64,000 bases of DNA from Streptococcus panodentis. Lineage in GTDB: Bacteria > Bacillota > Bacilli > Lactobacillales > Streptococcaceae. The stretch is taken from contig NZ_QFAY01000005.1 in NCBI RefSeq assembly GCF_017884005.1, positions 66,720 to 130,719 on the forward strand, given 5' to 3'. Each line of letters starts with the position of its first letter. Position 1 is the first letter of the stretch. The notes below the pieces were generated by a model. It worked only from the letters and a program-made list of their open reading frames with translations. It had not been told where the DNA came from and did not search any database. The translations under genes were made by a program, and so were the position numbers. This document shows positions 18,497 to 26,454 of the stretch, piece by piece.

Positions 18497-19732
18497 ATGA
18501 CTTTCAAAATTCTCAGCCAGAAAGAATTTACAGAGCATGCTGCAGCCTGCTCCCAGCGCTCTTTTATGCAGACCGCTGAAATGGCGGAACTGCTGCACAA
18601 GCGAGGCTTTCACTGCCAGTACATCGGCTATGCTGATCACGAGGGGCAAATCGCTGTCTCTGCTGTCCTGTACAGCATCCCCATGACCGGCGGCCTCCAT
18701 ATGGAGATCAACTGCGGCCCGCTCTCAACCAAGCCGGAATACCTCACGGCCTTCTACCAAGCCCTGCAGACCTATGCCAAAGAAAATGGGGCTCTGGAAT
18801 TGATTGTCAAGCCCTATGAAAGCTACCAAAGTTTTGACAGCAGCGGTCAGGCAGCTTCTGCCGAAAGGCCGGAACTGATCAAGCAGCTGACAGACTTGGG
18901 CTTTGCCTTTGACGGCCTGCAGACCGGCTATCCCGGCGGCGAGCCCGACTGGCATTATGTCAAGGACCTGGCAGGACTGACCGAGAAAGACCTGATCAAA
19001 TCCTTCAGTAAAAACGGCAGGGCTACAGTCAAAAAAGCCAATACTTTCGGCATCAAACTGAGAAAACTAAAACGGGAGGAGCTCAACCTCTTTAAAGACA
19101 TAACCGCTGCTACCTCTGACCGCCGCGAATACGATGACAAACCGCTGGACTACTATGAAGATTTCTATGATGCTTTTGGCAATCAGGCTGATTTTATGAT
19201 AGCCAGCCTGAATTTTCAGGATTACCTCAGCCATCTGGAAAACGACCAACAAAAACTGGGGCAAAGAATCCAAAAACTGGAAGCAGACTTGGAAAAAAAT
19301 CCCCAGTCCGAGAAAAAGAAAAACCAGCTGCGGGAGATTTCCAGTCAGTTTGCCACTTTTGAAACCCGCAAGACTGAAGCACAGGATTTGATTGCCAAGT
19401 ACGGCAATCAAGACCAGATTTTGGCTGCCAGCCTCTTTATCTATAGCCCTCAGGAAGCTACCTATCTTTTCAGCGGCTCCTATCCGGAGTTCAACAAGTT
19501 CTACGCTCCGGCCCTGCTGCAGGAATATGTCATGACCGAAAGCATCAAAAAAGGCATTCCCTTCTATAATTTTCTGGGAATCATGGGAATCTTTGACGGC
19601 TCAGATGGGGTGCTGCGCTTCAAACAAAACTTCAACGGTTACATTGTCCGCAAAATGGGCACCTTCCGCTACTACCCAAACCCTCTGAAATTTAAAGTGC
19701 TCAGCCTGCTGAAAAAGCTCTTAGGGCGTTAA
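18497..19732 (+). CDS. murN: MurN-type peptidoglycan branch alanyl transferase (FemAB family)
   Basis: A 411-residue FemABX protein behind AAAGGA, 14 nt after murM. It shares the family layout: an N-terminal acyltransferase fold (SFMQTAEMAELL, MEINCGPLS, ELIVKPYESY), a helical arm at about residues 235-300, and the C-terminal half of the fold ending FKQNFNGYIVRKMG. MurN adds the second alanine to the short cross-bridge started by MurM. It is the last gene of the HD-HAD-murM-murN operon. Downstream lies a duplicated terminator stem and the structured RNA element. Confidence 0.88.
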   Translation: MTFKILSQKEFTEHAAACSQRSFMQTAEMAELLHKRGFHCQYIGYADHEGQIAVSAVLYSIPMTGGLHMEINCGPLSTKPEYLTAFYQALQTYAKENGALELIVKPYESYQSFDSSGQAASAERPELIKQLTDLGFAFDGLQTGYPGGEPDWHYVKDLAGLTEKDLIKSFSKNGRATVKKANTFGIKLRKLKREELNLFKDITAATSDRREYDDKPLDYYEDFYDAFGNQADFMIASLNFQDYLSHLENDQQKLGQRIQKLEADLEKNPQSEKKKNQLREISSQFATFETRKTEAQDLIAKYGNQDQILAASLFIYSPQEATYLFSGSYPEFNKFYAPALLQEYVMTESIKKGIPFYNFLGIMGIFDGSDGVLRFKQNFNGYIVRKMGTFRYYPNPLKFKVLSLLKKLLGR

Positions 19733-19789
19733 CACTACCGCTCGAAGCACTGCTCTGAGTTTTCGCAACATAAAAAAGACTGTAAAGAA

Positions 19790-19815
19790 AACAACCAAGC
19801 AAACACTTGGTTGTT
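19790..19815. repeat. Left copy of a duplicated terminator stem-loop
   Basis: A 26-bp stem-loop (AACAACCAAG, CAAACA, CTTGGTTGTT) identical to 20076-20101. On the minus strand it is followed by TTTTCTTT. Joined to the right copy it would rebuild one symmetrical terminator with 16-bp arms. It lies immediately left of the 264-bp element. Confidence 0.85.
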
Positions 19816-20077
19816 CAGAACGTAGACAAATTCCATTTTCTTTGTAAAAATTTTCTTAATTCTTACAAAGAATTAAGAAAAAGCTCATTGCTATAATTAA
19901 AACAAAGATCAACCAAGTCTTTCCGCTGTGAGAAAAGCGCCTGAAACTCTTTAGTTTCAGGCGCTCGGAAGATTTGAGACTTTAGGCTCAAATCTTAGGT
20001 ATGGAATTCCGAAGGAAGTCGCTACCGTCCGCACTCACTTAAGGAAAGACTTTGGATAACTTTGTCTTCAGTCTCAA
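19814..20077 (+). repeat. 264-bp duplicated element, copy 1
   Basis: Matches 44792-45055 base for base without gaps; only two substitutions were found on reading (a G/T near the left end and a G/A in a hairpin loop). It begins TTCAGAACGTA and ends CTTCAGTCTCAA. It contains a promoter and a structured RNA. Identity stops sharply at both ends, where the flanks are unrelated. Confidence 0.95.
19849..19897 (+). promoter_or_regulatory. Promoter region of structured RNA copy 1 with a perfect palindrome
   Basis: A perfect inverted repeat with 14-bp arms (TTTTCTTAATTCTT, 3-nt centre, and its complement) lies just upstream of a perfect TATAAT at 19892-19897. The upstream TTCTTTGTAA can instead pair with TTACAAAGAA in the palindrome centre. 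No good -35 hexamer is at the standard distance, so an activator or regulator may bind the palindrome. Confidence 0.6.
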
Positions 20078-20107
20078 CAACCAAGCAAACACTTGGTTGT
20101 TTTCTTT
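19904..20107 (+). ncRNA. Structured RNA of unknown family, copy 1
   Basis: Downstream of TATAAT no reading frame is credible, but the sequence folds strongly. A closing stem joins CCAAGTCTTTCC...GTGAG (19913-19932) to CTCAC...GGAAAGACTTTGG (20034-20055). Inside are a perfect 13-bp hairpin with a CTTT loop (19936-19965), a 10-bp hairpin (19969-19996), a helix CGGA/TCCG (19966-19969 with 20028-20031), GGTA/TACC, and a small TTCC-GAA-GGAA hairpin. It ends at a terminator (20076-20107). The one substitution inside the RNA between copies falls in a loop. I do not recognise the family; it could be a small regulatory RNA or the cargo of a mobile element. Confidence 0.7.
20076..20107. terminator. Right copy of the terminator stem-loop
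   Basis: AACAACCAAG, a CAAACA loop, CTTGGTTGTT, then TTCTTT on the plus strand. It serves as the 3' end of RNA copy 1. On the minus strand it follows the stop of the wall hydrolase gene, but with its poly-T now lost to the element insertion. Confidence 0.8.
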
Positions 20108-23100
20108 ATTTGTAACGCGGAGTTGCGAAGCCGCGGATATTGCCATGGCCAATCCGGTAGGTATTGCGTTTAACCTGATTGTTGCTGTTGCCCTCAATGG
20201 TATGGATAATGCCGTTTTCGACCTTCTCCACAATACCGATATGGTCGGCCCAGCCGTTATTCTGCTGGCTGTTTTGGTCCCAGTTAAAGGTAATAATATC
20301 ACCGGCTTTAGGAGTTGTGTTGCCATCCTCATTCCAGATGCCCAGATTTTTAAAGATCTGAATATGGCGTTCCACTCCGCACTCACGGCCGATTAAATCG
20401 CTGAGGCCTTCCCTTTGGAAAACAACCGTCGTGAAAACATCGCACCAGTCATCGGTATTCTTAACAGCATAGCCGACAGGCAGCGGACGGACACTGTTGT
20501 AATCATTGACCAAGCGCTGGTGCTCAGCACTGCCGCCGCGCACTCCGACCAGAGCCGCTGCTGCTGCAAGGACACGGTCGCGCTGACTGGAAACCGGCTG
20601 CGGACGGTTGACAGAGATAGCAGTCGTTTGCATACCAACTCCCTGTAACTGCCCCTGATTATTCAGGTAGTACAAATGAATATTGTACTCACCAGCAACA
20701 TTCTTGTGCTGATTAGCATGGACATGCTTGCGGTAGCTGCCATCACCCTGACGTTCAGCAGTGTACCACTGCACATCATCCTGACCGTTAGCCGTTGACC
20801 AGGTCGGCAGGTAAACTGTCTTCAGACCTTCCGGCGCCACAATGCCTGAAACAACAATGTCAAATTCACCGGTATCATTATTCTTATTCTGAATACTGAT
20901 CTTGCCCTGCGGCTTACTGATGGTCACTTTTGTTTTGGCAGAAGCTACACCGTGCAGTTTACCGTCATTATCAGCATAATACAAATGGATATTATAGTCA
21001 CCCTGTCCATTATCATGGTTGCTGGCTGAGACATGCTTCTTGTAAGTCCCATCGGCCTGACGCTCAGCTACATACCACTGCACATCATCCTGACCGCCCG
21101 CTTCTGACCAAGTCGGAAGATAGACCGTCTTCACGCCGTTTGGAGCCGAAATTCCTGAAACAAGGATCTCAAAATCGCCATTGTCCTGATTCTGATTCTG
21201 AATGCTGATTTTGCCTTGAACAGCTCTTGGAGCAGCTGCCTTGGAGACCGTTGTCTTCTCCATAGCAACTCCCTGCAGCTTTCCTGCATTGCTGAGATAA
21301 TAGAGGTGGATGTTGTACTCACCCAGAGAATCCTTGTGATCGCCGGCCTTAACATGCTGTTTATAAGTACCATCAGCTTGGCGCTGCGCTTCATACCATT
21401 TGACATCATCCTGACCGCCTGCAGTTGACCAAGTCGGCAGATAAACCGTCTTCAGCCCCTCTGGTGCGACGATGTCTGAAACCACAATGTCAAACTCCCC
21501 GGAGTTCCTATTGTTGTTTTGGATGCTGATTTTGCCTTGGGGTTTATTGATTACAACCTTGGTCTTTTCAGCTGCAACAGCCTGCAGCTTATTCTCAGCT
21601 GTCACATAGTAAAGATGGACATTGTAGTCACCAACAGAATTTTTATGGTCGCTGGCCTTGACATGCTTCTTGTAAGTCCCATCGGCCTGGCGTTCAGCAG
21701 TGTACCACTGGATGTCGTCCTGATCATTGACCGTAGACCAAGTCGGCAGATAGACCCGCGCCAGACCCTGAGGGGCATGAATTTCGGAAACAACGATATC
21801 AAATTCGCCGCTGTCCTGATTCTTATTTTGAATGCTGATTTTGCCCTGAGCTGTTTTTGACTGGTTTTTAGCAACTGTCGTCTTCACAGACGCTACGCCC
21901 TGCAGCTGATTGGCACTGTTGACATAATAGAGATGGATATTGTACTCACCCAAAGAATCCTTGTGATTGCTGGCTGAGACATGCTGCCTGTAAGTACCGT
22001 CAGCCTGACGCTCAGCGGTGTACCACTGAATATCATCCTGACCGCCCGCAGCTGACCAGGTCGGCAGGTAAACGCGCTCCAGACCTTGAGGAGCCACAAT
22101 CCCTGAGACCACAATATCAAATTCGCCCGTACTGTTGTTTTTATTTTGGATACTAAGCGTGCCTTCAGGCTTTTTGACAGAAACGGTTGTCTTCGTGCCG
22201 CTCACACCGACCAGCTGACCGTCATTGCGGACATAGTAAAGATGGACATTGTACTGACCCGTCGAGTTCTTGTGTCTGCTTGATTCAACGGTTATCTTAT
22301 ACGTCCCATTAGCCTGTCTGCCAGCCTCATACCAGATGATATCATCTTGGCCGTCTACCTCAGACCAGACCGGCACCTTAACAGCAGATACTCCATAAGG
22401 AGCAGAAACATTTGAAATGACTACATCAAAGCTTCCATTGGCAGTATTGTTGTTTTGAATGCCGATGTCGCCTTTCAAAGGCTGATTGGCAAGAGCCGAT
22501 TGCTTGGTAAACCGCCCGGTATAGTCAATGCTGTGATCAAAGACATGCTTGCCAGCCAGCAGCTGGGCCTGAGAAGTAAACTGCCATGCCCCTGCTCCGC
22601 TGTTGTATTTGAGAGACTTGGCGCTGTCCAGTTTTAGATTGGCAGACGGATACTGAGCCACCCAGAAATTGCTATAACCAAACTGAGCAGTATTGACCGG
22701 TCCCTTGCTGCGGAGATTATTCTGATCCAGCCAGCTGGCGCTGGTGTAATACATGAGATTGGCATAGCCAAGCCTGCGCATTTCATCTGCCCAAGCCTGC
22801 GTATGCTGGTTAATCCCATTTTGCATCTTAGGATCTTCCATATCATTGACCATGACTGTGCTTTTCGATAAGCCGAGCCGATTGGCAACCGATACATAAT
22901 AACGCGCTTCTGCTCTTGCTTCTTCATCACTGGTATAGTGTGAAAAAGCATAGGTAGACACCTGCAGACCGGCACCTTGGGCGTTTTTCACCTGCGATTC
23001 AGCAAAGGGATTGGTATAGGTTGTGCCTTCAGTCAGCTTCACCACGACGCCTCCCACGCCTTGCTGGGCCAGTTTGCGATAATCCTCAACGCTGATCTGG

Positions 23101-23693
23101 CCATTGTGGCTGCTGACATCCACAAAGGAAGAACCCTTGATTTCCGCCTGCGGATTGCTGCGAGCGGTCTGGGCATTAGCTGCTGCATTGTAAAATCCGG
23201 ACTGGCCCGCTGAACTTGCACTTGCAGCAGACGGCTGTGTTTCCACATTGGCTGCGGGAGCTTTTGCAGCTTCTTTTTCTTGGCTGGCTGCTGCCGCTGG
23301 ATTTGCAGCCATGCTTTCCTGAGTGGCTGCCTGCTCTTTCTGGCCTGCAGCTGGCTCTTCCGGCTGAGCTGGCACTTCCGTTGCAGCAGAGGCAGAGGGT
23401 TGAGCTGCTGAGCCTGCCTGAGTCTGACCAGCCGCTGCTGTCTCCGACGCTGTCACAGTCGGCTGTGTTTGCACAGCGGGCTGACTGTCTGCTATACCTG
23501 TCTGATCGGCCCTTTCATCGGCAGCAGACACCGCTGCTTCTTCGCCTGCTGCTTGGCCCTGCAGACCGGCTGGCTGCTCCGTTACGAGTATCCCGGAATC
23601 AGCAACTGTCTTTTCCTCAGCCTGAGCCACATTTGCTGTTGCGGCCAATAAGATGGCCGTACTCGCTAAATAAACTAATTCTTTCGATTTCAC
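20106..23693 (-). CDS. Secreted wall hydrolase: GH25 muramidase, six Bsp repeats, CHAP domain
   Basis: A 1195-residue exported protein starting with GTG at 23693. Residues 1-25 are a signal peptide ending AQA. Residues 26-185 are an Ala/Gln/Glu/Pro-rich linker. About 189-395 is a GH25 lysozyme domain with FVDVSS (D192) and VNDMEDP (D284, E286). About 408-1025 holds six repeats of roughly 100 residues (each with SIQN-like start, GQDD-W centre and YN-HLYY end), the GBS Bsp-like family seen in wall-binding hydrolases. About 1036-1195 is a CHAP amidase/endopeptidase with DDWCD (C1084) and WADHIGIV (H1151). It would cut both glycan and peptide. There is no LPXTG anchor. S. gordonii LytF is a related Bsp-CHAP protein used in fratricide; no competence box was found here. 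It follows tpiA with a terminator between. Confidence 0.93.
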   Translation of the reverse strand: MKSKELVYLASTAILLAATANVAQAEEKTVADSGILVTEQPAGLQGQAAGEEAAVSAADERADQTGIADSQPAVQTQPTVTASETAAAGQTQAGSAAQPSASAATEVPAQPEEPAAGQKEQAATQESMAANPAAAASQEKEAAKAPAANVETQPSAASASSAGQSGFYNAAANAQTARSNPQAEIKGSSFVDVSSHNGQISVEDYRKLAQQGVGGVVVKLTEGTTYTNPFAESQVKNAQGAGLQVSTYAFSHYTSDEEARAEARYYVSVANRLGLSKSTVMVNDMEDPKMQNGINQHTQAWADEMRRLGYANLMYYTSASWLDQNNLRSKGPVNTAQFGYSNFWVAQYPSANLKLDSAKSLKYNSGAGAWQFTSQAQLLAGKHVFDHSIDYTGRFTKQSALANQPLKGDIGIQNNNTANGSFDVVISNVSAPYGVSAVKVPVWSEVDGQDDIIWYEAGRQANGTYKITVESSRHKNSTGQYNVHLYYVRNDGQLVGVSGTKTTVSVKKPEGTLSIQNKNNSTGEFDIVVSGIVAPQGLERVYLPTWSAAGGQDDIQWYTAERQADGTYRQHVSASNHKDSLGEYNIHLYYVNSANQLQGVASVKTTVAKNQSKTAQGKISIQNKNQDSGEFDIVVSEIHAPQGLARVYLPTWSTVNDQDDIQWYTAERQADGTYKKHVKASDHKNSVGDYNVHLYYVTAENKLQAVAAEKTKVVINKPQGKISIQNNNRNSGEFDIVVSDIVAPEGLKTVYLPTWSTAGGQDDVKWYEAQRQADGTYKQHVKAGDHKDSLGEYNIHLYYLSNAGKLQGVAMEKTTVSKAAAPRAVQGKISIQNQNQDNGDFEILVSGISAPNGVKTVYLPTWSEAGGQDDVQWYVAERQADGTYKKHVSASNHDNGQGDYNIHLYYADNDGKLHGVASAKTKVTISKPQGKISIQNKNNDTGEFDIVVSGIVAPEGLKTVYLPTWSTANGQDDVQWYTAERQGDGSYRKHVHANQHKNVAGEYNIHLYYLNNQGQLQGVGMQTTAISVNRPQPVSSQRDRVLAAAAALVGVRGGSAEHQRLVNDYNSVRPLPVGYAVKNTDDWCDVFTTVVFQREGLSDLIGRECGVERHIQIFKNLGIWNEDGNTTPKAGDIITFNWDQNSQQNNGWADHIGIVEKVENGIIHTIEGNSNNQVKRNTYRIGHGNIRGFATPRYK

Positions 23694-23711
23694 CTTTTCT
23701 CTCCAATTTTT

Positions 23712-23745
23712 AAAAAACTTGTCACCTTTGAGAAGACAAGTCTTT
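23712..23745 (-). terminator. Terminator of tpiA
   Basis: Minus-strand AAAAGACTTGTC, 11-nt loop, GACAAGTTTTTT. It separates tpiA from the downstream wall hydrolase gene, which must have its own promoter or depend on read-through. Confidence 0.8.
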
Positions 23746-23755
23746 TGATAAAATG

Positions 23756-24784
<1,029 letters not shown>

Positions 24785-24811
24785 CAAAAAAGCCCCGCCG
24801 AAGCGGAGCTT
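24785..24811 (-). terminator. Terminator of tuf
   Basis: Minus-strand GCTCCGC, TTCG tetraloop, GCGGGGC and TTTTTT. A strong intrinsic terminator about 40 nt after the tuf stop. Confidence 0.9.
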
Positions 24812-24851
24812 AGTGTCTGATTATAATTGTTCATCTGGGAACGGAACCGAA

Positions 24852-26048
24852 TTAAGCTTCGATTTCTGTAACCATACCTGAACCAACGGTACGTCCACCT
24901 TCACGGATAGAGAAAGTAGTACCTTGTTCAACGGCGATTGGGTGGATCAATTCAACTTCAATTGTAACGTTATCACCAGGCATTACCATTTCAGTACCTG
25001 CAGGCAGTTCGATTGAACCTGTAACGTCAGTTGTACGGAAGTAGAACTGTGGACGGTAGTTGTTGAAGAATGGAGTGTGACGTCCGCCTTCTTCTTTAGT
25101 AAGGATGTAAACTTCGCCCTTGAATTTAGTGTGTGGGTTGATTGAACCTGGTTTCGCAATAACTTGTCCACGTTCGATTTCATCACGTTGGATACCACGG
25201 AGAAGCACACCTACGTTGTCCCCTGCAAGACCTTCGTCAAGCTGTTTACGGAACATTTCCACACCAGTAACAACTGCTTTTTGGATTTCTTCCTTGATAC
25301 CAACGATTTCGATTTCGTCGTTGACTTTAACAATACCGCGGTCGATACGTCCTGAAGCAACCGTACCACGACCAGTGATAGAGAATACGTCTTCGACAGG
25401 AAGGAGGAGCGGTTTGTCAGTATCGCGTTCTGGTTCTGGAATGTACTCATCAACAGTATCCATCAATTCCATGATGATGTCTTCGTATTTAGAGTCGCCT
25501 TCAAGAGCTTTCAGAGCTGAACCTTGGATAACTGGAAGATCGTCACCTGGGAAGTCGTATTCTGACAAGAGGTCACGGATTTCCATTTCAACCAATTCAA
25601 GCAATTCTTCATCGTCAACCAAGTCAACTTTGTTCATGAAGACGATCAAGTGCTTAACACCAACCTGACGAGAAAGCAGGATGTGTTCACGAGTTTGCGG
25701 CATTGGTCCGTCAGTTGACGCTACTACAAGGATAGCTCCGTCCATCTGAGCGGCACCGGTGATCATGTTTTTAACGTAGTCCGCGTGTCCTGGAGCGTCG
25801 ATGTGAGCGTAGTGACGCTTAGCAGTTTCATACTCAACGTGCGCAGTGTTGATGGTGATTCCGCGTTCGCGTTCTTCTGGAGCAGCATCGATTGAAGCGT
25901 AGTCTTTTGGTTGGTTCACTGAACTTGGAAGACGACGAGCCAATACAGTTGTGATTGCTGCAGTCAGGGTAGTTTTACCGTGGTCAACGTGTCCGATAGT
26001 ACCAATGTTAACGTGCGGTTTACTACGATCGTATTTTTCTTTTGCCAT
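24852..26048 (-). CDS. tuf: Elongation factor Tu
   Basis: A 398-residue GTPase that delivers aminoacyl-tRNA to the ribosome. The start is ATG 26048 ([14 protein letters not shown]), behind GGAGG; an upstream in-frame extension is not credible. G-motifs: GHVDHGKT (P-loop), DAPGHADY (switch II) and NKVD; domain 2 contains [15 protein letters not shown] and domain 3 [19 protein letters not shown]. Codon choice is strongly biased, unlike the GC-rich neighbours. It has its own promoter and terminator. Confidence 0.98.
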   Translation of the reverse strand: MAKEKYDRSKPHVNIGTIGHVDHGKTTLTAAITTVLARRLPSSVNQPKDYASIDAAPEERERGITINTAHVEYETAKRHYAHIDAPGHADYVKNMITGAAQMDGAILVVASTDGPMPQTREHILLSRQVGVKHLIVFMNKVDLVDDEELLELVEMEIRDLLSEYDFPGDDLPVIQGSALKALEGDSKYEDIIMELMDTVDEYIPEPERDTDKPLLLPVEDVFSITGRGTVASGRIDRGIVKVNDEIEIVGIKEEIQKAVVTGVEMFRKQLDEGLAGDNVGVLLRGIQRDEIERGQVIAKPGSINPHTKFKGEVYILTKEEGGRHTPFFNNYRPQFYFRTTDVTGSIELPAGTEMVMPGDNVTIEVELIHPIAVEQGTTFSIREGGRTVGSGMVTEIEA

Positions 26049-26119
26049 TTGAGTAAAAGCCTCCAATAAAATATATTTTATAGATAGACAGTAGGCAATA
26101 CAGTCTAACTTTCCTTACT

Positions 26120-26147
26120 ATTTTATCAAATTTTAATGAAAAAGCAA
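26120..26147 (-). promoter_or_regulatory. Promoter of tuf
   Basis: Minus-strand -35 TTGCTT (26147-26142), 16-nt spacer, extended -10 TGATAAAAT (hexamer TAAAAT at 26125-26120). About 70 nt upstream of the start codon. Confidence 0.65.
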
Positions 26148-26170
26148 GCCTTTTAGCATTTTTTTGTGAA

Positions 26171-26404
26171 TTATTCCCTGTCTAATTGATAATAAGGTTG
26201 ATTGGGTGCAGAGGCTCCGATACTGGAGGCATAAATCCAGTCTTTCCCCTCTAACTGGGCGAAATTCTCGGCCTTGCCGGTCAGGATAATGCCGGAAAAT
26301 TTGCACTCCTCTGCTGTTTGATAAGTCTGATTAAGATAAGCTAACTCTTTGTCCGTATTGTAGACCTCTCCCTGAGATGTTTTAACGCTAAGAGACTGTA
26401 TAAC
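26171..26404 (-). pseudogene. 3' remnant of an unidentified gene upstream of tuf
   Basis: A minus-strand open frame of about 78 codons ends at TAA 26171 and has no start; its 5' side runs into the ppc terminator. It reads like real protein: SQGEVYNTDKELAYL, CKFSGIILTGKAENF, LEGKDWIYASSIGAS and a C-terminal YYQLDRE. It looks like the C-terminal part of a secreted or lipoprotein family (DUF4300-like is possible, not certain) whose 5' part has been deleted. It has no ribosome binding site and is probably not expressed. Confidence 0.5.
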
Positions 26405-26434
26405 AAAAAAACCGGGAAGAACCCGATTTTTTTA
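26404..26434 (-). terminator. Terminator of ppc
   Basis: Minus-strand AAAAAATCGGG, short loop, CCCGGTTTTTTT, about 20 nt after the ppc stop. The deleted 5' end of the adjacent gene remnant coincides with this hairpin. Confidence 0.85.
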
Positions 26435-26454
26435 CAGCTATTTCTGGGTTTCCA

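Noticed and set aside
19849-19890. CiaR-type half-sites (TTAAG) in the RNA element promoter
   Set aside because: The half-sites are inverted, not direct repeats with 5-nt spacing, so the CiaR pattern is not met.
20640-22480. Regular DNA repeats resembling an array
   Set aside because: They encode the six Bsp protein repeats of about 100 codons each; not a CRISPR.
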